From Cacajao melanocephalus (lineage: Eukaryota; Chordata; Mammalia; Primates; Pitheciidae), in contig CAUYLG010071516.1 of assembly GCA_963573385.1 (NCBI GenBank), forward strand, positions 1-64,000: DNA of 64,000 bases, read 5' to 3'. Of this stretch, positions 41,654 to 56,802 are shown piece by piece (within the stretch, counting starts at the first letter, position 1; each line of letters starts with the position of its first letter). The position numbers and the translations under genes were made by a program. A model generated the notes under the pieces. It worked only from the letters and a program-made list of their open reading frames with translations, had not been told where the DNA came from and did not search any database.

Positions 41654-42568
41654 GCAGAAGCTCTTAAGTTTAATTAGATCCCATTTGTCTATTTTGGCTT
41701 TTGATGCCATTGCTTTTGGTGTTTTAGTGATAAAGTCCTTGCCCATGTCTGTGTCCTGAATGGTATTGCCTAGGTTGTCTTCTAGGGTTTTTATGGTGCT
41801 AGGTCTTATGTTTAAATCTTTAACCCATCTGGAGTTAATTTTTGTGTAAGGTGTAAGGAAGTAATCCAGTTTCAGCTTTCTGCATATGGCTAGCGAGTTT
41901 TCCAAACACCATTTATTAATGGGGAATCCTTTCCCCATAGCTTGTTTTTGTCAGGTTTGTCAAAGTTAAGATGGTTGCGAGATGTGTGGCGTTATTTCTG
42001 AGGCCTCTATCTGTTCCATTGGTCTGTATATCTCTGTTTTGGTACCAGTACCATGCTGTTTTAATTACTGTAGCCTCGTAGCATAGTTTGAAGTCAGGTG
42101 GTGTGATGCCTCCAGATTTAGTTTTTTTTGTTTTTGTTTTTTTTTCTTAGGATTGTCTTGGCTATGCGGGCTCATTTTTGGTTCCATATGAAGTATAATG
42201 TGTTTTTTTCCAATTCTGTAAATAAAGTCAATGGCAGCTTGATGGGGATAGCGTTGACTGTGTAAATTACTTTGGTCAGTATGGCCATTTTCACAATATT
42301 AATTTTTCCTAACTATGAGCATGAAATGTTTTTCCATCTGTTTGTGTCCTTTCTCATTTTCTTGAGCAGTGGTTTGTAGTTCTCCTTGAAGAGGTCCTTC
42401 ACATCCCTTGTTAGTTGTATTCCTAGGTATTTTTTATTCTGTTTGTAGCAATTGTGAATGGGAGTTCACTCATGATTTGACTCTCTGTTTTTCTATTACT
42501 GGTATATAGGGGCTGGAGAACTCCCTCTCCTAGCCAAGGGAAGCCGTTAGGAACTTTTCTTGACACTA
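40612..42568 (-). mobile_element. L1PA retrotransposon, 5'-truncated, antisense, 5'-inverted
   Basis: The plus strand starts with the reverse complement of the L1 tail and 3'UTR ('CTGGGGTACATGTGCAGAAC') and runs upstream through ORF2 to about 42510. The body is bounded by a perfect 13-bp TSD, AGAAACATTTTTC, at 40599-40611 and 42569-42581. The last 58 bases before the right TSD (42511-42568, with 'CTAGCCAAGGGAAGCCGT') resemble the L1 5'UTR in the opposite orientation, the signature of twin priming. A 27-base T run at about 41622-41648 is an expanded oligo-A site of ORF2. ORF2 is broken and cannot encode active protein. Confidence 0.92.
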
Positions 42569-42604
42569 AGAAACATTTTTCATAGTATTTGTTTTGGAGT
42601 TTCA

Positions 42605-43329
<725 letters not shown>

Positions 43330-46300
43330 TCTGGCCCTGAGTTTCCAGTTCTGGGAAGGATGGATAAGTATATGCCCTCCTGTCTTCGAATGTATGGAAC
43401 TACAAAACCTGGAAAGAATGCCTGGAGCGACTATTTGATAACTCTGAAAAACAAATAGTAGCAGGTATATTGGGAAAGAAGACTAGAATTTGAAGTACCA
43501 TTAAACGGGCAGTGAGTTTACCATTTTTCCCCGTCTTATCCTCCTGCCATTTGGACCTAGAGGCAGGTGCAGCTGCAAAAGTACATAGGTTCGAGGACTA
43601 AAAAGGAACCCCAAGAAATCTGAAAGTATTTGGGAGATCACAGAGAGAGAGGAGCCCATGAAAGCAACTCGATATGGTTATACATGAACTATTTGGCTTG
43701 CCTCTGTGTTCTGTGTGCATGGATTTATTCCACTTAGAATATAAGTGATCTTGAGAACTAAACTAATAGTTAGATGACTACCCAGACTGGCCACTCTGTG
43801 GTGTACACAGGGCACACATCTGAAAAGCAATGCAAAGCCTTTGAAAACTTAAACAAAATTGTTAACATTCTCCAGAACACTCAGAGTCTTGTATCGTAAT
43901 ATCCAAAATGTTCGTGGTATAATCCAAAATTACTCAGTATAGGAAAAACCAGGAAAATTTCAACTTGCATGGGAAGAGACAATGGATGCCAGTGTGGAGT
44001 AATGTAGATGTTGGAATTATCTGACAAACTTTAAAGCATCTAGTATACAAATATTTCAATAAGCTTGCCCAAATACTTGTGAAACAAATAGAGAAACAAA
44101 ATTCTCAGGCAATAAATAGATGATGTGGAAACGAACCAAATACCGACGCTAAAACGAGAAGCTCACTGTGTGGCCTCAATAGCAGAACAGAGGTGACAGA
44201 GGAAAGAATCAATGAAGTTGAAGATAGATGAGTAGAAATTATGCAGTCTGAATGACGGAGATAATAAAGATGGGAAAACAAATGAACAGAATTTCAGGGA
44301 ACTGTGGAATGAGAACAGAAAGTCTAATATTCATGTTTTTGGAGTCCTAGGAGGAAAGGACAAAGGATATGGTGCAAAAATAATCTGGAAAGTTTCCAAG
44401 TTGGTAGAAGACATAAACCTACAAATTCTAGAATCCTGGTGAACCCAAGCAAGATAAACCCAAAGAAACCTGCATTCAGAAACATCCTAATCAAACTTCT
44501 AAAAACTAAGACAAAGAAAATACTTGAAAGCCCAGAAAATAAGAACATATTATGTTTAAGGAAACAATGATTCAGATGACTGTGGATTTCACACCAGAAA
44601 CCCTGGAGGCCATAAGGAAGTGGTATAGCAGAGCATAGAAAGAAGAGAATTGTAAACTTAGAATTCTGTATCCAGCAAAAATAGCCTTTATAAATGAAGA
44701 TAAAACAAGGGCAGTTTTAAGTGAAGGAAAAGTCAGAGAATTCAGCTAGGAGACCTGTACTAAATAATAGTGAAAGGAGGTTTTTCAGACAGAAGGGAAG
44801 TGATATCAGAAGGAATATTGGCACATCAGGAATGAAGAAGAGCAACAGAAATAGCAGATTTATATGGGAATATAAAAGACTCTTGAGTTCTTCAAAATAT
44901 GTTTTATGGTTGAAAGCATTATTTAAGATTACTATAACTTAAAGGGGGGATGGTAGAGTAACCTATATGATGGCAGAGTCTCTTCCTTGTAATATATTTT
45001 GCATTGTAAAATACTGATTCTAAGTAAGCGCTGAAAAGATAATTATTGATATTGTAATTCCTGGAGCAATCACTTAAAAAACTATACAAAGTGATATGGG
45101 AGAAAACACAATAGATATATTAATATAGAATACTAAAATTATTTAACACAAAAGAAAGCAAGAAAGAGGAAATAGACCATGAGAAACAGAGGAAATAAAT
45201 AATAACAAAGTAGGTAAAAATCAAAATATATCCATAATTATATTAAATAGAAATAGTCTAAAAACAGTCCAAGTACAGAGATTAGATTCTAAAAAACTCC
45301 AACAAAATTACTGTGCATAAGAAATTGACTTCAAAAATAATGATATAGGAAGTTTATTAAAAGAATACAAAAATATATGTTATTCAAATGTTAATCATAA
45401 TTAAGGTTTAGTGAGTAAAGCTTAAAGTAGGCAGAGAAAATGACCAGGAATACAGAGGAATGTTATATAATGATTAAAAGGTCAAGTAGAGGGGTGTGAG
45501 GCCAAGATGGTCAACGAGAAGCAGCAGCGATTGGAAGCTCCCTTGGAAAAAATCCAAAACTGTGTGTGAATCCTGTACTGGTAACCGAGGTATCCAGGTT
45601 TGGTCATTAGGACTGACTAGGCAGCTGGCATGGCCCATAGAGAGGAAGAAAGAGCAGTGTGGGGGCTCACCTGACAGCCACATGGGGCAGGGGAGCCTCC
45701 ACCCCCAGCCAAGGGAGGTGGTTAGTGAGTGTGCTACCCAGCCTGGGAAACTGTGCTTTTTCCATGGAACTCTACAGCCCACAGATCAGAAGGTCCCACT
45801 CCTGAGCCCACATCACTGGGGCCTTGGATCCCAACCACAGAGCTGTGTAGATTCTCACTGGGCTAGAATTGGCCTAAGCCAGCCGAATCCCCAGGGGGAG
45901 GGGCAGCCACCACCACTGCTATGGCTGCCTGCTGTCTAAGCTGCCTGAGCTCCTTGTGGGAAGGATGGCAGCCAACATTGCAGCTTCAGAGCTTCCCTGC
46001 AGGAACTCCAACTCCAACCAGGGGCTCAGGGACAGAACTCTGATCTCCCTGGGCCTGAATCCTTAGGGGGAGGGGTGGCTGTAGTCTCTGTGGACCAGCA
46101 GACTTAGTCTTTCCTCCTGTTAGCACTGAGGAATCTAGGCAGCCCAGATGAGTGGGTTCCCCCCAGCACAGCATACCCCCTCCACCAAGGGACAGCCAAA
46201 GTGCTTTGTTAAATGGGTCCTGCTTCCTGTGCCACCCAACTGGGTGAGACCCCCCCCGCAACAGGGGTTATCAAACATCCTATACAGGAGCATCCCTACT

Positions 46301-46591
46301 GGCATCAGGTCAGTGCCCCTCAAGGTTGGAGATTCCAGAGGAAGGAGCAGGCACCCATCTCTGCTCTTCTCCAGTCTCTTTGAGTGATATTTCCAGATGC
46401 AGGTGTGAACCAGACGAATGAATAGGGCCTGAAGTAAACCCCCAGCAAACCACAGCAGCCCTACAGAAAAGGGACCTGACTGTTGAAAGAAAAACAAACA
46501 AGCAGAAAGCAACAACAGCATCAACAAAAAAAGTCCCAACAAAAACCTCATCCAAGGGTCAGCAGGCTCAAAGATCAAAACTAGACAAACT

Positions 46592-47621
46592 CATGAGGAT
46601 GAGAAGGAATCAATGAAAAGACGCTGAAAACCCAAAAGGCCTCTTCTCTAAACGATTGCAACACCTCTCCAGCAAGGACACAGAACTGTACAGAGGAAGA
46701 GATGGATGAATTGACAGAAGTAGGCTTCAGATGGTGGGTAATAACAAACTTCGCTGAGGTAAAGGAGCATGTTCTAACCCAATGCAAAGAAGCTAAGAAC
46801 CTTGATAAAAGATTAGAGAGCTGCTAACTAGAATAACCAGTTTAGAGAGGAACATAAATGACCTGATGGAGCTGAAAAACACAGTGCGAGAACTTCGTGA
46901 AGCATACTCAAGTATCAATAGCTGAATCGGTCAAGTGGAAAAAAGAATATCAGAGATGGAAAACTCTCTTGTTGAAATAAGGCAGGCAGACAAGACTATA
47001 GAAGAAAGAACAAAAAGGAATGAACAAAACCTCCAAGAAATATGGGACTGTGTAAAAAGACTGAATCTCAGACTTATTGGAGTACCTGAAAGAGACAGGG
47101 AGAATGGAACCAAATTGGAAAACACACTTCAGGATATTATCCAGGAGAACTTTCCCAACTTAGCAAGATAGGCCAACATTCACATTCAGGAAATACAAAG
47201 AACCCCACTAAGATACTTTATGAAAAGACCAACCCAAAGACACATAATCGTCAGACAACATTCACCAAGGTCGAAATGAAGAAAAAATGTTAAGGACAGC
47301 TAGAGAGAAAGGCCAGATCACCTGCAAGAGGAAGCCCACCAGACTAACCCCAGACCTCTCAGTAGAAACCCTACAAGCCAGAAGAGATTGGGGGTCAATA
47401 TTCAACATTTTTAAAGAAAACAATTTTCAACCCAGAATTTCATATCTGGCCAAACTAAGCTTTATAAGCTAAGGAGAAATAATATCTTTTTCAGACAAAC
47501 GAATGCTGAGGGAATTCGTCACCAGCAGGCCTGCCTTGCAAGAGCTCCTGAAGGAAACACTAAATATGGAAAGGAAAAACCAGTACCGGCCACTGCAAAA
47601 CATATGGAAATATAAAGACTA
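46592..47621 (+). pseudogene. L1 ORF1 remnant
   Basis: The ORF1 RNA-binding chaperone region of the L1, broken by stops. Two pieces stay open, 46935-47171 (MEKRISEMENSLVEIRQ..., the end of the coiled coil into the RRM domain) and 47287-47472 (C-terminal domain). The start is inferred by position. Confidence 0.8.
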
Positions 47622-47678
47622 ATGACACTATGAAGAAATGGCATCAATCAATGTGCAAAATAACCAATTAGCATCATC

Positions 47679-50600
47679 ATGACAGGATCAAATTCAGAAG
47701 TAACAATATTAACCTTAAATGTAAATGGCCTAAATGCCCCAATTAAAAGACATAGAATGGCAAATTGGATAGAGTCAAGACCCATGGGTGTCAGTATTCA
47801 AGAGACCCATCTCATGTTCAAAGACACACATGGGCTCAAAATAAAGGGATGGAGGAAAATTTATCCACCAATGCAAAGTGTAAAAAAGCAGGGGTTGCAA
47901 TCCTATTCTCTGACAAAACAGATTTTAAACCAACAAAGATAGAAAAAGACAAATGGCATTACATAATGATAAAAGGATCAATTCAACAACAAGGGTCTGT
48001 GTAGAACTACTGAAAAAATATATACGCACTCAGTGTAGGAGCACCCGGATTCATGAAACAAGTTCTTAGAGACCAACAAAGAGACTTAGACTCCACACAA
48101 TAATAGTGGGATAATTTAATGCACTACTGTCAATATTAGACAGATCAATGAGGCAGAAAACTAACAAGGATATTCAGGACTTGAGCTCAGCTCTGGATCA
48201 AGTGGACCTATTAGATATCTACAGAACTCTTCACCCCAAAACAACAGAGTATACATCTTCCCAGTGCCACATGGCACTTACTCTAAAATTGACCACATAG
48301 TTGGAAGTAAAACACTCCTCAGCAAATGAAAAATAACTGAAATCCTAACAGTCTCAGACCATGGTGCAATCAAATTAGAAATCAGAATTAGAAACTCACT
48401 CAAAACCACACAACTACATGGAAATTGAACAACCTGCTTCTGAATGACTCCTGGGTAAATATTGAAATTAAGGCAGAAATCAAGAAATTACTTGAAACCA
48501 ATGAGAACAAAGACACAATGTACCAGAATCTCTGGGATACAGCTAAAGCAGTTTTAAGAGGGAAATTTATAACACTAAATGTCCATGTTAGAAAGCTAGA
48601 AAGATCTAAAATCAACACCCTAACATCACAACTAAAAGAACTAGAGAAACAAGAGCAAACAAATCCAAAAACTAGCAGAAGACAAGAAATAACTAAAGAT
48701 CAGAGTGGAACCGAAGGAGATAGAGACATGAAAAACCCTTCAAAAATATCAATGAATCCAGGAGCTGTTTTTTTGAAAAAATTAATAAAATAGACCACTA
48801 GCTAGACTACTAAAGAAGAAAAGAGAGAAGAATCAAATAGACACAATAAAAAATGAGAAAGGTGATATCACCACTGATCTCACAGAGATACAAACTATCA
48901 TCAGAGAATACTACTAACACCTCTATGCAAATAAACTAAAATATCGGGAAGAAATGGACAAATTCCTGAACACATACACCCTCCCAAGACTAAATCAGGA
49001 AGAAGTTGAATCCCTGAATAGACCAATTACAAGTTCTGAAATGGAGCCAGTAATAAATAGCCTATCAACCAAAAAAAAGCCCAAGACCAGAGAGATTCAC
49101 AGATGAATTCTACCAGAGGTTCAAAGAAGAGCTGGTATAATTCCTTCAGAAACTATTCCAAACAATTGAAAAGGAGGGACTTCTCCCTAATTTTATGAGG
49201 CCAGCGTCATCGTGATACCAAAATCTGGCAGAGATACAACAAAAAAAAAAAAAAAGAAAGAAAAAAAAAGAAAATTTCATGCCTGTATCCCTGATGAGCA
49301 TCAGTGTGAAAATCCTCAGTAAAATACTGGCAAACCAAATCCAGCAGCACATCAAAAAGCTTATCCACCATAGTGAAGTCAGCTTCATCCCTGGGATGCA
49401 AAGCTGGTTTCAACATATGAAAATCAATAAATTTAATCCATCACATAAACAGAACCAATGATAAAATCACGATTATCTGAATAGATGCCAAAAAGGCCTT
49501 TGCTAAAATTCAGTATCGCTTCATGTTAAAAACTCTCAATAAACTAGGATTCATGAAACATATCTCAAAATAGTAAGTGTTATTTATGACAGACCCACAA
49601 CCGGTATTGTACTGAATGGGCAAAAGCTGGAAGCATTCCCTTTGAAAACTGGCACAAGACAAGGTTGCCGTCTTTCACCACTCTTATTCAACATAGTATT
49701 CGAAATTCTGGCCAGGGCAATCAGGAAATAGAATGAATTAAAGGATATTCAAATAAGAAGAGAGGAAGTCACATTGTCTCTGTTTGCAGATGACATGCTA
49801 CTTTATTTAGAAAACCCCATCATCTCAGCCCCAAAACTGCTTAAGCTGATAAGCAACTTAAGCAAAGTCTCAGGATACAAAATCAATATGCAAAAATCAC
49901 AAATGTTCCTATAAAACAGCAGTGGAAAAACAGAGGGCCAAATCATGAATGAACTCCTATTTACAGTTGTTACAAAGAGAATAAAATGCCTAGAAATACT
50001 GCCAACAAGGGACATAAAGGACCTCTTCAAGGAGGACTACAAACAAATGGGAAAACATTCCATCCTCATGGATAGGAAGAATCAATATCATGAAAATGGC
50101 TATATTGCCCAAAGTAATTTATAGATTCAGTGCTATTCCTATCAAACTACCATTGACATTCTTCACATAATTAGAAAAAACTACTTTAAAATTCATATGG
50201 AACCAAAAAAGAGCCTGCATAGCAAAGACAATCCTAAGCAGAAAGAGTAAAGCTTGAGGCAACATGCTACCTGACTTCAAACTATACTACAATGCCTCAG
50301 TAACCAAAACAGCATGGTACTGTTACCAAAACAGACATATAGACCAATGGAACAGAATAGAGACCTCAGAAACAATACTGCACATCTACAACCATATGAT
50401 CTTCGACAAACCTGACAAAAACAAGCAATGGGGAAAGGATTTTCTGTTTAATAAATGGTGCTGGGAAAATTGGCTAGCATATACAGTAAACTGAAACTGG
50501 AGCCCTTTCTTATACTTTATACAAAAATTAACTGAAGATGGATTAAAGACTTAAATGTAAAACCCCAAACCATAAAAACCCTAGAAGAAAACCCAGGCAG

Positions 50601-51461
50601 TACCATTCAGGATATAGGCATGGGCAAAGACTTCATGACAAAAATGCCAAAGGCAATTGCAACAAAATCCAAAATTGACAAATGTGATCTAATTAAACTA
50701 AAGAGCTTTTGTACAGCAAAACTCATGAGTGAACAGGCAGCCTACAAAATGGGAGAAAATATTTGCAGTCTACCCATCTGACAAAGGTCTAATATCCAGA
50801 ATCTACAAGGAACTTAAACAAATTTATAAGAAAAAAACAACCTCATCAAAAAGTAGGCAAAGGATATGAACAGACACTTTTCAAAAGACGAATTTATGTG
50901 GCCAACAAACATATGAAAAAAAGCTCAACATTGCTGATCATCAGAAAAATGCAAATCAAAACCACAATGAGATACCACCTCATGCCAGTCAGAATGGCAA
51001 TTATTGAAAAGTTCAGAAACAATAGTTGCTGGCAAGGCTGTGGAGAAGTAGAAATGCTTTTACACTGTCGGTAGGAATGTGAATTAGTTCAACCATTGTG
51101 GAAGACAGTGTGGTGATTCCTCGGTTCTAGAAGCAGAAATACCATTTGACCCAATAATCCCATTACTGGATATATGCCCAAAGGAATAAAAATCATTCTG
51201 TAAAGACAGATGCACACGCATGTTTATTGCAGCACTATTTACAATAGCAAAGACATGGAACCAACCCAAATGCCCATCAGTGATAGACTGGATAAAGAAA
51301 ATGTGGTACATATACACCATGGAATACTATGCAGCCATTAAGGGAATGAGATCTTTTTCTTTGCCAGAACATTGATGATGCTGGAAGCCATCATCCTCAG
51401 CAAACTAATACAGGAACAGAAAACCAAATACCACATGTTCTCACTTACAAATGGGAGTTGA
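47679..51461 (+). pseudogene. L1 ORF2 (endonuclease/reverse transcriptase) remnant
   Basis: It begins with an endonuclease-like N-terminus (MTGSNSEVTILTLNVNGLNA at 47679) and ends near the stop at 51459-51461. Between them many stops and indels cut it into short frames (47679-47942, 48425-48793, 49279-49461, 50264-50494). An expanded A-run near 49241-49273 adds a frameshift. It is non-functional. Confidence 0.85.
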
Positions 51462-52763
51462 ACGATGAGAACACATGGACACAGGCCTTTTGGTTGGGGG
51501 CAAAGGGAAGGAGAGCTTCAGGAAAAATAAGGAATACATATGGGTTTAAAACCCAAGTGACGGGTTGATAGGTGCAGCAAACCACATGGCACATGTATAC
51601 CTGTGTAACAAACCTGCATGTTCTGCACATGTATCTCGGAACTTAAAGGAAAAAAATGAATAAATAAAGTCAGTTCATGAAGAAAACATAGGAATCCTAA
51701 ATGTGTGTATACCTAACAACTGACCTTCAAAATACATGAAACAAAAAACTTACAGAAATAAAAGGAAAAATAGATAAATCTACAATTATATTTGGAGAGT
51801 TTTCACTCTTATTTTTGTGATAAATAGAACTAATAGAACATCAGCGAGGATATAGAAGTGCACTGTCAAACCAACTGGAATGATTGATATTTATGGAACA
51901 TTCTATCCAATAGCAGAATACATGCTTTTTTCAAGTGCCTATAGAACATTCACCAAGATAGACCATATTATGAGTCATAACACAAACCTGAACAAATTTT
52001 AAATAATTGCAAAAATTAAAAGTATGTTCTGTCACCATACTGGAATTCAACTAGAAATCAATAACAGAAAAATAACAGAAAAGTCTTCGAACTCTTAGAT
52101 TAAAATTAAGCAGCAGCCTTATAAATAATCAGTGGGTCAAAGAGGAATGCTCAAGGGAAATTTAAAAATATTTTGAACTGAAAGAAAATGAAAATACAAT
52201 ATATCAAAATTTGTGGGATGTAGCTTAGAGCAGTGCTTAGAGAGAACTTTATGGCATTAAAAGCTTATTTAGAAAGAAAAATATCCAATCAATAATTTAA
52301 GACTTCACTTATGAACTAAGAAAAATATTAAGAGCATAATAAACAAAAGGTAAGTACAAGGAAAGAAATTATAATGATGAAAGTAGAAATCAATGTTACT
52401 GAAAATAGAAGAACAATAGAGAAAATCAGTAGAACCAAAAGCTAGCTCTTTGAAAAGATCAATAAAATGATAAACCTTTAGCAAGAGGTCAAAGAGTAAA
52501 AAAAGAAAACACAAGTTACCAGTATCAACGAAACAGATAATATCATTACCCTGCACGCCCTATAGACATTAAAATCATAGCAATGGAATCTGACATATAT
52601 GTTCTCTCTGTATACATTTAACAGCTTGGATCAAATGGACAATTCTTCCAAAACCGCAAACTATCAAAAACTCACGCAAGATTTTATAGATAATCTAAAT
52701 AGGTTATCTATAACTATAAAGAATGGAATTCAGGGTTTAAAGCCTTAAAAAGAAATTTCCCTT

Positions 52764-53104
<341 letters not shown>

Positions 53105-53384
53105 TAGACTCACATGGTTTCTCTGCCAAATGTTGTCAAGCATTTAAATGAGAAATGACACTGATGAAATAAAATCTCCAAACAATAAATAGGAAAAACA
53201 ATCTAAAGAAGAAACTCACATGATTATGTCAATTGATACAGAAAACAGAATTTGACATTATGCAGCGTCTGTTTATGGTAAGAACTCTCATGAGGAACAC
53301 ACTAGAAGTAGAAGGAAACTTTTCAACCCGATGAAGGACGTCTCCCAGCAAATCTTATAGCTACGTCAAACATTGTTGAAAGGT

Positions 53385-53749
53385 TGTATTCTTTTAGTTC
53401 ATTTGGGGTGCTATAACACAAATTTTTACCACAAACTTGTTGGCTTATAAAGAACAAATATTCTTATAGTTCTGGAGGCTGGAAAGTTCAAGGTCAAAGT
53501 GCCAACAGATTTGGTGTCTGCTGAGCACTGTCTTCCTCATAGATGGCACCTTTTTAGCTCTATCCTCACGTAGTGAAAGGGGCTAGTTAGCTCCTCTGTG
53601 GTCTCTTTTATAAGGGCACTAATGCCAACCAAGAGGGCTTTGCCCTCTGACCTAATCACTTCCCCAAAGGCAGCACTTTCTAACACCATCACCTTGGGGG
53701 TGATTTCAGCATATATATTTTGGGGGATTCAAACATTCAGACCATTGCA
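53385..53749 (-). repeat. MaLR (MST-like) solo LTR, antisense, nested in L1M
   Basis: The 365-bp element starts TGTATTCTTTTAG and ends ACCATTGCA, with 'AGTTCTGGAGGCTGGAAAGT', 'TCTTTTATAAGGGCACTAAT' and 'TGACCTAATCACTTCCCCAA' in reverse MST order. L1M text resumes directly after it. The TSD is no longer clear. Confidence 0.85.
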
Positions 53750-55732
53750 CTAAGATTAGGAATATGGCAAGGATGTCTACTCTCACTACTCCTATTCAAC
53801 ATCATACTAGAAGTTCTAGCCAGTGTAATAAGGAAAGAATAATGGAAGCAGGTGCTGGGGGGAAGCAAACAAATTGGAAAGGAAGAAAAAGAAAACTGTC
53901 TCTGTTCTCAGAAAAAAATATATCCATTGAAAATTGCAATATCTATATCGAAAATTTTTTAAAACTGTGTTAAATTTGTAGGATTCAAGATTAGTACACA
54001 GAAATCAACTATATATATTAACAATATGCTATTGGAAACTGGAATAAAAATACAACTTATAGTAGTTCCAAACAAATAAAATACTTAGTATAACTTTAAT
54101 GAAACATGTATAAGATTTATATGCTGAAAACTACAAAAGTCTGGCAGAAGAAATCAAAAACCTCTGTAACTGGAGAGACGTATTGTGTTCATGGATTAAA
54201 GTCCTTAACATAGTAAATATTTCAGTTCTTCTCAAGTTGGCTTACAGATTTAACACAATTTCAGCTAAAATTCCAGTAGAATTCTTTTTTTTGTAGATAT
54301 AGACAAGCTGATTATAAAGTTTATATGGAAAAGCAAAGGATCTAGAACACCTGAAGCAATTTTGAAAAACAAGAATAAAGTTGAAGGAATTACCTGATTT
54401 TAAGACTTACTATAAAGGTATAGTAACCCAGGCTATGTGGTACTGACAGAGGTGTAGACATAGTCCAATGGAACAGAATAAAGCACAGAAATATATGCAC
54501 AGAAATATGGTTAGTTGACTTTTGATAGAAATGTAAAAGAGATTCCATATAGAAAGAATTTTCTTGTTTTTTAGCAAAGGGTAGTGAACCTTGTACATAC
54601 CTATGTTAAAAAAAAAAAGAACCTTGATCCAAATCTCACACCTTTTTAAAACAGTTAACTCAAAATGAATCACAAATCTCAATGTAAAATGTGAGACTCT
54701 AAAGCTTTCAGAAGAAAGCAGAGGAGAAATTCTTCATGACCTGAGGCTAGGCAGAGAGTTCTTAGACACGACACTAAAAACATAATCCATAAAGGAAAAA
54801 ATTGTTAAACTGGACTTCATCTATGAGCATGTTAAGAGAATGAAAAGATGGTCTACAGGCTGGGAGAAATTATTTGCAAATCACATATCTGACCAAGGAC
54901 TTGTATCCAGAATATATTTAAAAAACAACTCAACAATAGTGAAATAAAAAAATTAATTTTAAAAATTAGCAAGAACTGAGAACAGACATTTATCCAAAGA
55001 GGATGGATGGCAAATAAGCACGTGAAAAGATGTGTGACATCTTTAGCTACTAGGGAAATGCAAATGAAAACCATGATGAAAACCCATTATACTTTTGAGA
55101 GTGGGTAAAATTAAATACTGATAATAGCAAGTGCTGACAAGGATGCAGAGCAACTGGAACTCTCTTAATTGCTGGTATTAATGGAAAATGTTTTGGCAGA
55201 TTTTTAAAAAAATAATTAAGCATATATTTACCAAATAACCTAGCAGTCTCACACCTGGATATTTACTCCAGTGCTAGGAAAACTTAGTGTTATACAATAG
55301 GCTGTATATGAATGTTTATTGCATCTCTGTTTATAATCACCAAAAACTGGGAACATTGCTCTATAGTTCATCCATAATACAGTGGAATACTCCTCACCAA
55401 AAAAAGGAACAAACTGTTGATAACATGCAACCACTTAATTGAATCTCAGAGGCATTATGAGTAAAACAATCTAGTTTCAAAGGGTTAGACATTATATGAT
55501 TCCATTTACATGACAATATAAAAAACTCAAAACTAGTGAGAGAAAAATTGTTGGTTGTCAGGGGTTAAAGATGAGGAGAGGGTGTGACTATAAGAAATAA
55601 CATAAGGAACATTTTTGGGGTGATGGGATCGTTCTGTATCTTGATTGTGGTGGTAGTTACCTGTGTTTGAATTCATAGACTTATATACCAAAAAGTCAGG
55701 TTTATTCTATGATAATTAAAAAATTTTAAAAG

Positions 55733-56444
55733 CTGACTCTGGTTTCAGTGCCGTGGCTCAGAAACAAGATAGAATACCTTTTATGGAAATAGTCCCGATA
55801 CCCCAAAATGTTTAGACCAAAGTAATTAATTAAGAAATTGGAATATGGCTTTGGAAAAGGACCTTTTAGATACAGAAACAAAGAAAATGAGGGAGTGAGA
55901 GCTTAGTCATGTTGTGGGAGGTGGGGAGACTCGAGGATGAAAATTAGATTCCAGGCCATCTTCTGTGTTGGGAACTGCAGAGGTACTTGAATGTATAATA
56001 TTTTGTTTTGAGTGGTTTGCTGAGATACAGTGTATCTCCATCACCGAGACTTTCTGTAAAAGTCCGCTGCACCCCACAGACTGGGTTGATTGTACTTTGG
56101 AGGAAAAGTAGTCGGGAGAGCAGAGTGTAGCAGCGGGAGGCAAGATAGGGTAAGAGTTCAGTGGGAACAGGAAATCAGAGTTAGGGTGAATGTGAGGACT
56201 TAGAATGGTAGGGTGAAGAGCCTTTAGACATGTTTCCTACAGTGCGTCTCTGTCTTGTTTTGTACTAATAAAGAAAAGTATAATTGTAGAGTAGACAGTT
56301 TGGGGAAAAGCAGAAAGGAAACATCTAAGTGGTGAAAATTTAACCCTCTTTGTCCTACCAACTGCTTACATTTATTTTATTATAGTTTTATTAGTTAAAA
56401 CCTTGGTTCCAACTGTTAATCACTAATTTTGTATATACCGTATG
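55733..56444 (+). other. Intronic stretch, nothing recognised
   Basis: Unique-looking sequence after the L1M end. The minus frame at 55907-56143 has no domain or splice support. Confidence 0.45.
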
Positions 56445-56802
56445 TAGTAGTCCCTCCTTGTCTGCAGGAGATGTGTTCCAAGACCCCCGGTAGATGCCTG
56501 AAATCTTGCGTAGTACCAAATGCTATAGATACTATGTTTTTTCAATCTGATAACCAAGGCAGCTACTAAGGGACTAACAGCCAGGGAGCACATACACCGT
56601 GGATACACTGGGCAGAGTAATGAGTCATGTCTCAGGCAGAGTGGGACAGCAAGAGATTTTATCACACAACTCAGAATGGTATGCAATTTGAAACTTATGA
56701 GTTGCTTATTTCTGGAAATTTCCATTTAATATTTTTGCACTGCACTGATTGCAGGTTGCTGAAACTCTGGAAAGCAAAACCTCAGATAAAGGTGAACTAC
56801 TG
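56445..56802. repeat. MER2-like (TcMar-Tigger) DNA transposon
   Basis: 'GTAGTCCCTCCTTGTCTGCA', 'GTTCCAAGACCCCCGGTAGA', 'GATGCCTGAAATCTTGCGTA', 'ACTATGTTTTTTCAATC' at the left and 'AAAGCAAAACCTCAGATAAA', 'GGTGAACTACTG' at the right match the inverted ends of a Tigger-type element. Confidence 0.75.

Larger units (their letters stand above)
45488..51665 (+). mobile_element. Full-length-sized L1 (L1PB/L1MA age), sense, inserted in L1M
   Basis: About 6.2 kb. It begins 'AGAGGGGTGTGAGGCCAAGA', an L1 5'UTR start, has a 5'UTR of roughly 1.1 kb, decayed ORF1 and ORF2, a 3'UTR ('CACATGTATACCTGTGTAAC') and an A-rich tail. The flanks AAAGGTCAAGT (45477-45487) and AAAGTCAGT (51666-51674) look like a diverged TSD in the host L1M. 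Several stop codons and frameshifts make it immobile. Its promoter region points the same way as HERC3. Confidence 0.9.

Noticed and set aside
40669..41938. Cluster of frames of 70-136 codons on both strands
   Set aside because: All lie in the antisense L1PA and are L1 ORF2 pieces or their shadows.
44721..44942. Frame of 73 codons upstream of the younger L1
   Set aside because: It lies in degenerate L1M sequence and is too short and isolated to be a gene.
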